Source of the DNA: Paludibacteraceae bacterium
GTDB lineage: Bacteria; Bacteroidota; Bacteroidia; Bacteroidales; Paludibacteraceae
Assembly: GCA_016280845.1 (NCBI GenBank)
Contig: JAEEHO010000138.1
Span: 1-35,448 of the forward strand
Length of the DNA: 35,448 nt
Direction: 5' to 3'
Below are positions 1-8,454 of the stretch, piece by piece. The notes under the pieces are model-generated. The model worked only from the letters and a program-made list of their open reading frames with translations. It had not been told where the DNA came from and made no database searches. The stretch's first letter is position 1. Each line of letters opens with the position of its first letter. Position numbers and translations under genes: made by a program.

Positions 1-1
1 C

Positions 2-1570
2 AAAGTCAAACCAACCTCCTCTTATGTAAGAGGAACAGAAATTAAAATTCGCGGTACTGGTTCTATTTCTGCCGATGTGCGTTACAGCAAAGCCCGCACA
101 ATGGCTACCGCAGATATGGTGTACGCGGAAGAAGAGGTCGCTATGGAAACCGTCATGGATGCCGATCCGTCGATGGCGGTAGTCGGCTATGGCTATAGCG
201 GAAAGAAAGAAGTAGTTAGCAATGCCATTTCTGCCGGCAAACTGACAGCGGGTGAAGTCAACGATTTTGCACGTTGGAATTACTGGCAGCATGTGCTCGG
301 CGAAACACACAAACAATATATAGACGACTGGCGTATATTGGCGCAAGACCGTTATGTGGTACAAGTGACCAACCGCAACGGCTATCCTTTTGCCAACATC
401 CCTGTCAATCTAATAGATGCACAAGGCAACACGCTCTATCAAGCCGTGACGGACAACACCGGCAAAGCTGAGTTGTGGAATAATTTGACGAATGGACGAA
501 AAGCGAAAGGCACTATAAAGGCGAAAGGCGAAAGGACGAAAGGCGAAAGTCTGCGAGTGATAGTGAATGGCAAGAAGTATTCCGCCAAGCCGTTTAGCGA
601 GGGATGCAATGCTATTGTGTTGGACGAAGCGTGCGAGGCACAAGACGGTGTGGATGTGTTCTTTATCTTCGATGCAACCGGTTCGATGGGAGACGAATTG
701 CGATACCTACAGGCAGAGATGCGCGATGTGATAGCGCGTGCCGAAGCGGCCACAGGCGGTTTGTCTATCCGCACAGGCGCAGTCGTTTATCGCGACCACG
801 GTGACCAATATCTGACACGTATCAGCCGTCTGACCAGCCGCATGTCCACCACACAGGCATTCATTGACAAACAGGAAGCAAACGGCGGAGGCGATTTTCC
901 GGAAGCCATTCCGGAAGCACTCATGGCAGCACTCAACAGCGCAGGATGGGACGAAAATGCGCGCACACGCATTGCGTTCCTAATATTAGACGCTCCATGC
1001 CATACCGATTCTGCCACTATTGCTCTACTACACGAACAAATACTGAATGCAGCCGCAGTGGGTGTGCGCATTGTGCCGGTCGTTTGCAGCGGTCTGGACA
1101 AAAGTGGCGAGTTGCTGATGCGCTCCATCGCACTGGCAACCAACGGCACATCGTTCTTCCTAACCGACGACTCAGGCATAGGCGAAACGCACCTCAAACC
1201 GACTACCGACAGCCTGAAAGTGGAACACCTGAACGATATGTTGGTTCGCACGATAGTGGAGTTCAGCTACATGCCCGATTGCACAGGTCATTGGAATGAA
1301 GAACAAATCAGTCAAGTGGACGAGCACTTTATTCCTAATCCATTCGATACGAAGGATTTAAGTCCGGAAGAGATAACCGAAAAAGACTCACCTAGCACGC
1401 TCTATCTCTTGGATATAACCGGTAAGTTGATCATGGTTTATCAAGGACGTTTGGAAGACGCGGGAGACGCACAATTGTCCAAACTGCGTTATCAACTCTC
1501 CACCGGTATCTATTTCGTCAAAGCCTTCTATGACGGCGAATGGCACACCAAAAAGATGTTGGTTCACTAG
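2..1570 (+). CDS. von Willebrand factor A (vWA) domain protein with T9SS type-A-like C-terminal sorting domain; 5'-truncated by window edge
   Basis: Frame of ORF 77..1570 stays open to base 2 (KVKPTSSYVRGTEIKIRGTGSISADVRYSK...), so the GTG at 77 is not the real start. MIDAS-like FIFDATGSMGDEL. C-terminus LYLLDITGKLIMVYQGRLED..LSTGIYFVKAFYDGEWHTKKMLVH is type-A CTD-like. Confidence 0.85.
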   Translation, partial: KVKPTSSYVRGTEIKIRGTGSISADVRYSKARTMATADMVYAEEEVAMETVMDADPSMAVVGYGYSGKKEVVSNAISAGKLTAGEVNDFARWNYWQHVLGETHKQYIDDWRILAQDRYVVQVTNRNGYPFANIPVNLIDAQGNTLYQAVTDNTGKAELWNNLTNGRKAKGTIKAKGERTKGESLRVIVNGKKYSAKPFSEGCNAIVLDEACEAQDGVDVFFIFDATGSMGDELRYLQAEMRDVIARAEAATGGLSIRTGAVVYRDHGDQYLTRISRLTSRMSTTQAFIDKQEANGGGDFPEAIPEALMAALNSAGWDENARTRIAFLILDAPCHTDSATIALLHEQILNAAAVGVRIVPVVCSGLDKSGELLMRSIALATNGTSFFLTDDSGIGETHLKPTTDSLKVEHLNDMLVRTIVEFSYMPDCTGHWNEEQISQVDEHFIPNPFDTKDLSPEEITEKDSPSTLYLLDITGKLIMVYQGRLEDAGDAQLSKLRYQLSTGIYFVKAFYDGEWHTKKMLVH

Positions 1571-1621
1571 AGTTACAGAGGCACTATAAAGGCGAAAGAC
1601 ATAGGTAACGAAAGCAAAATA

Positions 1622-1653
1622 AACGAACGCCAACTTTGCAGTCGGCGTTCGTT
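1622..1653 (+). terminator. Hairpin downstream of vWA gene (AACGAACGCC / GGCGTTCGTT)
   Basis: Perfect 10-bp inverted repeat with 12-nt loop about 50 nt after the stop; no long T-tract. Confidence 0.5.
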
Positions 1654-1884
1654 GCATTACATGTAAAGTGAATATTTCAGTTCTTATTTTCCGTAATATT
1701 ACGAAAGTTTCGAAACAATAAAAATTCACCCATCGTTTCGAAACATGCCACACACTCACAAAAGCACATTTGCAATAGCAAAGTCGGTCATTCTGAATAG
1801 TTTCGATATTTCGAATGATTCTTTCCAAATAGTTTACTATTACGCTTTCAAAAACTATTTCGATATTTTTTCAGAACAAAAGTC

Positions 1885-1915
1885 TTGGTAGTTTCGAAAA
1901 AAAGCAGTAATTTTG
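1885..1915 (+). promoter_or_regulatory. Bacteroidetes-type promoter (-33 TTG at 1885, -7 TAATTTTG at 1908..1915)
   Basis: TAnnTTTG consensus with a 20-nt spacer, about 90 nt upstream of the ATG at 2008. Confidence 0.6.
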
Positions 1916-2007
1916 CACCGCATTTCGTTGCAAAGTATATTTTGCAAAACGGCGCAACAATGCTTTCAGGTATATTATTGCACAATTTAATGGCAAAGGG
2001 CAAAAAA

Positions 2008-3534
2008 ATGAAAAGATTCATATTCACAAGTTTAATTTTATTCTTTGCGCTGGTGGTTAACGCAGGCAATACGAGTTGCCGCTACACACCGGACAACACC
2101 ACCATCTTCAAAAACCCGGAACGCGGCTATACGGAAGAGTTGAGCAAAAAAGTCTCCGCAAGCAGCAATCATGTTGTCGTAGGCAACGTTAGCGATAGTT
2201 GGGGCAACAGTAACAAAAAGACCTTGGCACTTGTGTTGTATAATTTCAACAAATTCAAGGCTCAAGAACTTCCGGAAGAGATTCTCACCGGTTTTGACGA
2301 GGATATGGCAGAATTGCGTAAGTACGGACTGAAGTGCGTGCTGCGTTTCGCTTATACCGAAAGCCAGAGCGACAATGTGGATGCCACGCCGGAATGGGTA
2401 GACAAGCACTTGGAGCAACTGAGTCAGCACCTGATTGACAACGCAGATGTTATCTATACCATCGAAGCCGGATTCGTCGGCTCGTGGGGCGAATGGTACT
2501 ACACCAAGAACTACGGCAACGAGAGCCAACATATGAATGCCAACCGCCGAAAGGTGATTGAGTCGCTTTTCAAATACGCTCCGACTGATCGTTTCATTCT
2601 TTTCCGTTACCCGATGCTCAAGACTGAGTATCTGAGCGACAAAAACCCGCTGACTGAGTCCGAAGGATTCAGCGGCACAATCAAAGCACGTATGGGTTGC
2701 CACAACGACGCATTCCTGAACAACTGGGGCAACGATGGTACTTATGCCAGCAACAGTAAAGACGACGATCCGAAAGTTCGTCAGTATATTGCCACCGAGA
2801 CGCTCTACGTGCCGAACGGCGGTGAAACGAATGTGGAGGAGGATGATTTGGCAGAGAAAGTATATACCAAAGCGCCATCAGAAATGAGCAAATACCACTG
2901 GTCGTTCTGCGGTCAATCGTACGCAACCCAAGTTACCAGACGCTGGAAAAACAGCGGTATTTTCGACACGCTGAATGTTCATATGGGTTATCGCTATAAC
3001 CTGATAAACGGTTTGTACAGCGACAAGGCTGCTCCCGGCGGCAAGGCCAACATCACCATCCTTGTTCGCAACGTGGGCTATGCTCCTATCTACAACGAGC
3101 GTCCGGTGTATATCGTACTGAAAAACAGCAGCAATACCTACTCTATCAAGTTGCAAGCTGACCCGCGTCGCTGGTTGCCTAACGGCTACTACAGCAACAT
3201 CAACGAGCAGATAACCATACCTGACAATGTCAAGGAAGGCAAATACAAAATGTATCTGTGGATGCCGGACAAATACGAGTCGATTGCTAACGACCCGCGT
3301 TACGCAGTCCGCATGGCCAACAAAGACCTATGGGATGAGAATACCGGTTACAACGATTTGAAGGCAGAAATAACCATTTCCAAATCCGCCTCAAAAGACC
3401 CGGGAAATCTGCCGGAAGGAATAGAAGAAACGAATGACGGTCTGCAAGCAGCCCGTCCATGCAAGGTACTGGAAAACGGTATCTTGTTTGTTGTGATGCC
3501 TGACGGACGCAAATACAACGTGATGGGGTATTGA
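2008..3534 (+). CDS. Secreted DUF4874/DUF4832-like protein (TIM-barrel-like, putative glycosidase-related)
   Basis: Start reassigned to ATG 2008 (MKRFIFTSLILFFALVVNAG signal peptide), in frame with ORF 1885..3534. NPERGYTEE, VLRFAYTES and IEAGFVGSWGEWYYT motifs; short C-terminal motif VLENGILFVVMPDGRKYNVMGY. Confidence 0.8.
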   Translation: MKRFIFTSLILFFALVVNAGNTSCRYTPDNTTIFKNPERGYTEELSKKVSASSNHVVVGNVSDSWGNSNKKTLALVLYNFNKFKAQELPEEILTGFDEDMAELRKYGLKCVLRFAYTESQSDNVDATPEWVDKHLEQLSQHLIDNADVIYTIEAGFVGSWGEWYYTKNYGNESQHMNANRRKVIESLFKYAPTDRFILFRYPMLKTEYLSDKNPLTESEGFSGTIKARMGCHNDAFLNNWGNDGTYASNSKDDDPKVRQYIATETLYVPNGGETNVEEDDLAEKVYTKAPSEMSKYHWSFCGQSYATQVTRRWKNSGIFDTLNVHMGYRYNLINGLYSDKAAPGGKANITILVRNVGYAPIYNERPVYIVLKNSSNTYSIKLQADPRRWLPNGYYSNINEQITIPDNVKEGKYKMYLWMPDKYESIANDPRYAVRMANKDLWDENTGYNDLKAEITISKSASKDPGNLPEGIEETNDGLQAARPCKVLENGILFVVMPDGRKYNVMGY

Positions 3535-4187
3535 TGATGGAAAAGAAGTTTGACACGGTAGTCTTTGATTTAGGCGGAGTGCTGATTGACTTGGACGTGC
3601 CGCGATGTGTCGGTCACTTCAAGCGTCTAATGGGTGAAGCGAATGTGCGCAACGTGTTGGGAATAGATGACGAAGGGGAAGGAGTGGTTGCCGTGAGCGC
3701 GGCTACACGTCAGTTGATGCACGACTACGAATACGGCAATATCAGCACCGAGGATTTTCTAGACAGTGTTTGTAGTTATTGCCATCCCGGCACAACGACC
3801 GACGATGTGCGTGCAGCTTGGATGAGCATGTTGGCCGAACTGCCACAAGAACGGCTGAACTACATCGCCGATTTGCGCAAAGCGGGATACAAGACATATC
3901 TGTTGTCCAACTCGAACGAGATGCATTGGGATTACATCTTCGAACAATACCACTTGAGTGAGTACTTCGACGGCATCTACGCTTCCCATCATTTGCACAT
4001 GGCCAAGCCGAGCCAAGAGATATTTGAGTTTGTCGCCCGTGATGCCAAGATTGATTCCTCGCAAACTATCTACGTGGACGACTTAGACAAGAATCGCGCT
4101 GCCGGAGAGAAATACGCCAACTGGCAGACATGTGAATCAGTAGAGAAACTAAAAATGGAAATAGAAGGATTAAGAAAAAGCATTTAA
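3534..4187 (+). CDS. HAD-superfamily hydrolase (subfamily IA-like)
   Basis: VFDLGGVLIDLD (motif I), YLLSNSNEMH (motif II), KPSQEIFEF (motif III), YVDDLDKNRAAGE (motif IV). Start codon overlaps the upstream stop (TGATG). Confidence 0.88.
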   Translation: MMEKKFDTVVFDLGGVLIDLDVPRCVGHFKRLMGEANVRNVLGIDDEGEGVVAVSAATRQLMHDYEYGNISTEDFLDSVCSYCHPGTTTDDVRAAWMSMLAELPQERLNYIADLRKAGYKTYLLSNSNEMHWDYIFEQYHLSEYFDGIYASHHLHMAKPSQEIFEFVARDAKIDSSQTIYVDDLDKNRAAGEKYANWQTCESVEKLKMEIEGLRKSI

Positions 4188-4199
4188 CCCAGTTATAAG

Positions 4200-5285
4200 A
4201 TGAAAGACATTTTGAATCAGTTCGCCATCCGGAATGAGGTGGCTGACCCGGAACCGCTGAAAATCGGTTTTATCAACGAGTCGTATGTCGTGCGTGCAAA
4301 ACGCCCGGGTGAGAAATCGTATTTCTTGCAGCGCATCAACCACCATATCTTTCAGAATGTGGAAGGTTTGCAGCAGAATATTCAAAAAGTGACAGACCAT
4401 ATTCGCCGGAAGTTGCAAACTGCCGGTGAGACTGACATAGAGCGTAAAGTGCTGGAACTGGTTCCGACCAAGGACGGAAAGCTCTATTATAAAACACCGG
4501 AAGGCAATTATTGGCGTGTCTATGTACTTATCGAAAACGCCACTTCGCAGGAGAAAGTGACACCTAAGTCGGCTGAACTGACGGGCGAGGCGTTCGGTCG
4601 TTTCCAGTGCCAGTTGGCAGACCTGCCTTTTGATGAGTTGTGCGAGTCAATTCCTAACTTCCACAACATAGAGTTCCGTCTGCAGCAATTGGACGAAGCG
4701 ATTGCAGCTAATCCGGTCGGCCGTAAAGGTTACTGCGCAGATGTCATAGCAGCCATCAATAAACGCCGCGAAGAGATGTGTCTGGCGGAGCGTTTGTTCC
4801 GCGAAGGCAAACTGCCGAAACACATCAACCACTGCGACACCAAGGTTAACAATATTCTTTTTGATGAAGCAGGTCGACCTATTTGCATCGTTGATTTGGA
4901 TACCGTGATGCCTGGCTTTGTGCTGAGCGATTTTGGAGATTTCATGCGTACTGCGGCTAACACAGGACTCGAAGACGACACAAACCTAGACAATATACGA
5001 GTCGATCTGGAGATTTTCGAGGCCTACGCACGCGGCTATCTCAAACAGGCAACCTTCCTTACCGACTTAGAGAAGGAATTGCTGCCTTACGGCTGCCGTT
5101 TGCTGAGTTACATGCAGACCGTGCGCTTCTTCACCGACTACCTGAACGGTGACACGTACTATAAGATTCAGTACCCCGAACACAATATAGTTCGCACCCG
5201 CGCGCAACTGCGCCTGCTCGAGGAACAAGAGAAAGTAGCCGAGCAGATGAAGGCGATAATTCACAAATTAGAGAAGAATGGTTAA
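4200..5285 (+). CDS. nahK: APH-family phosphotransferase, N-acetylhexosamine 1-kinase (NahK)-like
   Basis: HCDTKVNNILFDEAGRPICIVDLDTVMPGFVLSDFGDFMRTAANTGLEDD, FFTDYLNGDTYYKIQYPEHNIVRTRAQ: strong resemblance to bifidobacterial NahK; substrate not proven. Confidence 0.75.
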   Translation: MKDILNQFAIRNEVADPEPLKIGFINESYVVRAKRPGEKSYFLQRINHHIFQNVEGLQQNIQKVTDHIRRKLQTAGETDIERKVLELVPTKDGKLYYKTPEGNYWRVYVLIENATSQEKVTPKSAELTGEAFGRFQCQLADLPFDELCESIPNFHNIEFRLQQLDEAIAANPVGRKGYCADVIAAINKRREEMCLAERLFREGKLPKHINHCDTKVNNILFDEAGRPICIVDLDTVMPGFVLSDFGDFMRTAANTGLEDDTNLDNIRVDLEIFEAYARGYLKQATFLTDLEKELLPYGCRLLSYMQTVRFFTDYLNGDTYYKIQYPEHNIVRTRAQLRLLEEQEKVAEQMKAIIHKLEKNG

Positions 5286-5868
5286 GTGGCTTTTGGTTAT
5301 GATATTACTAATAGATAAGGTCAACTGGCCAAGTGCCTTCCCGGAAGCGCCGGAAGCAAGTGTGGAAGTTACGAACGACCACGAATTTCTATATTTGAAA
5401 TATAAAGTGAAAGGTGCGCAACTGCGCGCTGTAACGACTGAAGATCAGGGGCCTGTATGGGAAGACTCATGTGTGGAGTTCTTTTGTCAGGTTCCGGGAG
5501 ACAATTGTTATTTCAATTTCGAAACCAATTGTATCGGTGCCATGGTTGCTTCGCGCCGCCGCGGCAGAGCCGAAGATGTGCAGCCCCTCTCTCCGGAAGA
5601 AATGACACAAATCAAGCGACATTGCACCTACCCGCGCAAAGCGATAGAGGAACAAGACGGCTTATTCGAATGGACTGTAGATCTGCAGATTCCGCTGGTG
5701 CTTATCTTCCGCGAGCACGAGCCGCAGTTTCCACAGAAGCTGTTTGTCAACTTCTACAAGTGCGCAGACAAGACAAAGAAACCACACTTCCTCAGTTGGA
5801 ATCCGATACCTCTTCCGAAGCCCGATTTTCATTGTCCGGAGTACTTTGGAGAGATAGTTTTGAAGTGA
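5278..5868 (+). CDS. Carbohydrate-binding family 9-like (CBM9-like) protein
   Basis: NDHEFLYLKYKVKG..VWEDSCVEFFCQVPGDNCYFNFETNCIGAM..., SWNPIPLPKPDFHCPEYFGEIVL typical of CBM9-like Bacteroidales proteins. ORF start overlaps the kinase end; a downstream start (e.g. the ATG at 5299) is possible. Confidence 0.7.
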   Translation: MVKWLLVMILLIDKVNWPSAFPEAPEASVEVTNDHEFLYLKYKVKGAQLRAVTTEDQGPVWEDSCVEFFCQVPGDNCYFNFETNCIGAMVASRRRGRAEDVQPLSPEEMTQIKRHCTYPRKAIEEQDGLFEWTVDLQIPLVLIFREHEPQFPQKLFVNFYKCADKTKKPHFLSWNPIPLPKPDFHCPEYFGEIVLK

Positions 5869-6008
5869 AAGAAAAGACTGCTTTTTCGAAATATTGCGAA
5901 ACGGGCATCGAAACATACATTTAACACGTTTTCATAGGGTTAGATGGCAGTTTCAATTTTATGTTAAACAACATAGCAAAGACAAACAAATATTTTATAT
6001 TTATGTTG

Positions 6009-6016
6009 TAATTTTG
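6009..6016 (+). promoter_or_regulatory. Bacteroidetes -7 element TAATTTTG upstream of agaS-like gene
   Basis: TAnnTTTG match 43 nt before the ATG; -33 element not clear. Confidence 0.5.
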
Positions 6017-6058
6017 CAGTGCGAATATTTTTTTAATTAACACATATACAATCAATCA

Positions 6059-7180
6059 ATGGCAACTTCATTTACATTCGATGAAATTCATCAGCAACCG
6101 GCTATGTGGCGCAAAGAGCTGCAAGCATTGCTGAGTGCAAAAGCTGAAATCAGTGCATTCATGCACAAGTACCTTACCCCGGAAACCGACATCGTTTTGA
6201 CAGGTGCCGGCACTTCGGCTTTTATCGGTGACGCTCTGGCACCGGTTATGCGTGGCATGTGGCGCAATGTACGTGCCGTAGCTACGACAGATTTGATCAC
6301 CCACGCAGACTGCCTGCTCGATGCAGAGCGTCCGTTGCTGCTCGTCAGCTTTGCTCGTTCGGGTAACAGCCCTGAGAGCGTTGGCGCAGTAAACCTGGCT
6401 AACAAACTCTGCAAGAAAGTAGCTCACGTCTACATCACTTGCAACAAGAACGGAAAGTTGGCACAGCAGGCTAAGGGCCAGGACAACATCCTGTTGCTCC
6501 AGTTGCCGGAAGAGACCGACGACAAGTCGCTGGCTATGACCAGCAGTTTCTCCACTATGCTGTTGACCTGCATCATGCTCGGTAACATCGACACTCTGGA
6601 GAAAGATGCAGAGAAATTGGAGAACACCGCTAAGAACGCAGAGGCTGTTATCGCTAACTACGAGAACAGCCTGAAGGCTATCGCTGAGCGTCCGTTCGAG
6701 CGTGGTGTATTCTTGGGTTCGGGAGCACTGAAGGGTATTGCAGAAGAGTGCCACCTGAAGTTGCAGGAGTTGACCGATGGTGCAGTAGTCTGCAAATTCG
6801 ACAGCTTCCTCGGTTTCCGTCACGGCCCGAAGGCTGTTGTCAACAACAAGTCGCTGGTTGCATACTTGATGACTGACGAGGAGAAGACTCAGCGCTACGA
6901 GCGTGACTTGGTTCGCCAAGTGGACGGCAACAACAAACCGGTTGCACAGATCATCGTTATCGCAGGTCAGAAGCCGGCATTGGATGGCGTTAATGCAGAC
7001 CTGATTGTAGCAATGCCTCACGGCAGCGCCGAGACCGGTGCTTACGGAATCGTTTCGTACGTATTGGTTGGTCAGTTGCTCGGCTACTACGCTTCGCTGG
7101 CACACAACTTGACTCCGGACGCTCCGTCGGTAAGCGGTAACATCCACCGTGTGGTAGAAGGCGTAACCATCTACGAATAA
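6059..7180 (+). CDS. agaS: SIS-domain sugar isomerase/deaminase, AgaS-like (galactosamine-6-phosphate deaminase / tagatose-6-P ketose-aldose isomerase family)
   Basis: TGAGTSAFIGDALAPVMR, LLVSFARSGNSPESVGAVNLA, FLGSGALKGIAEECHLKLQELTDGAVVCKFDSFLGFRHGPKAVV: AgaS signature. Confidence 0.85.
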   Translation: MATSFTFDEIHQQPAMWRKELQALLSAKAEISAFMHKYLTPETDIVLTGAGTSAFIGDALAPVMRGMWRNVRAVATTDLITHADCLLDAERPLLLVSFARSGNSPESVGAVNLANKLCKKVAHVYITCNKNGKLAQQAKGQDNILLLQLPEETDDKSLAMTSSFSTMLLTCIMLGNIDTLEKDAEKLENTAKNAEAVIANYENSLKAIAERPFERGVFLGSGALKGIAEECHLKLQELTDGAVVCKFDSFLGFRHGPKAVVNNKSLVAYLMTDEEKTQRYERDLVRQVDGNNKPVAQIIVIAGQKPALDGVNADLIVAMPHGSAETGAYGIVSYVLVGQLLGYYASLAHNLTPDAPSVSGNIHRVVEGVTIYE

Positions 7181-7219
7181 ACCAATTCACAAACTCGAAA
7201 TTCAAAATTATTAGATATC

Positions 7220-8449
7220 ATGGCAAAGACTGAAAATATCCTCCGCGTAATGGAGGAAAGAAAAAAAGCAACCGGAGTTCCGATGACCCTGTTCGCAGCA
7301 TGTCCTAACTCCTTGTCAGTAATCAAGGCTTCGTTTCGCGCAGCTAAGCGTAACAACTCGCCGATCTATTTCGCTACCACTTTGAACCAAGTGGACTGCG
7401 ATGGCGGTTACACCGGCATGACTCAGGCTGAGTTCACCAAGATTTTGGCTCGCGAAGCTGCAGCAGTACACTACACCGGTCCGTACGTAGTAGCTATCGA
7501 CCACGGAGGTCCATGGTTGAAGGACAAGCAGTCTATCGAGCGTTGGGACACCGAGCGCGCTATGGACGGCGTTAAGAAGAGTTACGAAGCTGCTATCTTG
7601 GCCGGCTACGACTTGATTCACGTTGACCCGACTGTAGATATCTTCCTGCCGAAGGGTGAGATCATCGATATCCACGTAGTAGTTAAACGTACTGTTGAGT
7701 TGATCAAGCACGCTGAGGACTTCCGCAAGGCTCACAACATCGCTCCTATCTCGTACGAAGTAGGTACCGAGGAGGTTCACGGCGGTCTGGCAGACGAGAA
7801 GACTTTCGATACATTCCTCGAGGGCTTGAAGCAAGGTCTGCATGAGGTAGGTCTGGACGATATCTGGCCATGCTTCATCGTAGGTAAGGTAGGTACCGAC
7901 CTGCACACCACCTTCTTTGATCCGGAGGTAGCACGCAATCTGACCGCTAAGGTTCGTCCTTACGGTAGCTATATCAAGGGTCACTACTCTGACGATGTAG
8001 AGAACCCGGAGGATTATCCGAAGGCAGGTATGGGTGCTGCTAACGTAGGTCCTGAGTTCACTATGAACGAGTACGATGCTCTGGCAGAACTCGAGGAAGA
8101 GGAGAAGAAACTCTTCGCAGAAGGCAAGGTTGCTCAGTTGAGTAACATGACCCAAGTGCTGTGGCAGTGCGTTTACGAGTCCAACCGTTGGAAAAAATGG
8201 TTGCACGGCGAGGAAGTAGGCAAAGACCTGAAGGACTGCACACCGGATCGCCAGTTGTGGCTCGTTAAGACCGGTTGCCGTTACATCTGGCAGAAGCCGG
8301 AAGCACTGGTTGCACGTCAAACATTGTATGATAACCTCGAGCGCCTCGGCATCCACGCTGAAGAAGTAGTGCTGATGCGCATTGAGCATAACATGGATAA
8401 GTATTACAACGCGTTTAATATTGTTAACCTCAACGACTACTTGAAGTAA
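7220..8449 (+). CDS. kbaZ: D-tagatose-1,6-bisphosphate aldolase subunit, KbaZ/GatZ-like
   Basis: RVMEERKKATGVPMTLFAACPNSLSVIKAS..., TTLNQVDCDGGYTGMTQAEF, VVAIDHGGPWLKD, HVDPTVDI, YEVGTEEVHGG: GatZ/KbaZ-like family. Confidence 0.82.
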   Translation: MAKTENILRVMEERKKATGVPMTLFAACPNSLSVIKASFRAAKRNNSPIYFATTLNQVDCDGGYTGMTQAEFTKILAREAAAVHYTGPYVVAIDHGGPWLKDKQSIERWDTERAMDGVKKSYEAAILAGYDLIHVDPTVDIFLPKGEIIDIHVVVKRTVELIKHAEDFRKAHNIAPISYEVGTEEVHGGLADEKTFDTFLEGLKQGLHEVGLDDIWPCFIVGKVGTDLHTTFFDPEVARNLTAKVRPYGSYIKGHYSDDVENPEDYPKAGMGAANVGPEFTMNEYDALAELEEEEKKLFAEGKVAQLSNMTQVLWQCVYESNRWKKWLHGEEVGKDLKDCTPDRQLWLVKTGCRYIWQKPEALVARQTLYDNLERLGIHAEEVVLMRIEHNMDKYYNAFNIVNLNDYLK

Positions 8450-8454
8450 CAATT

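Noticed and set aside
274-471. Short alternative-frame ORFs inside the vWA gene (e.g. 274..471, 604..804, 946..1299) and inside array genes
   Set aside because: Fully nested in a well-supported frame; Arg/Cys-rich translations with no motif support.
1885-2007. Annotated N-terminal extension of the DUF4832-like ORF (MVVSKKSSNFAPHF...)
   Set aside because: Overlaps the predicted promoter, and the ATG at 2008 starts a clear signal peptide.
7316-8452. Long minus-strand ORF (378 aa), and similarly 6068..7147 (359 aa), 18958..20112 (384 aa), 31252..32196 (314 aa)
   Set aside because: Antisense shadows of strongly supported + strand genes; low-complexity, Cys/Val/Gln-rich translations with no recognisable domain.
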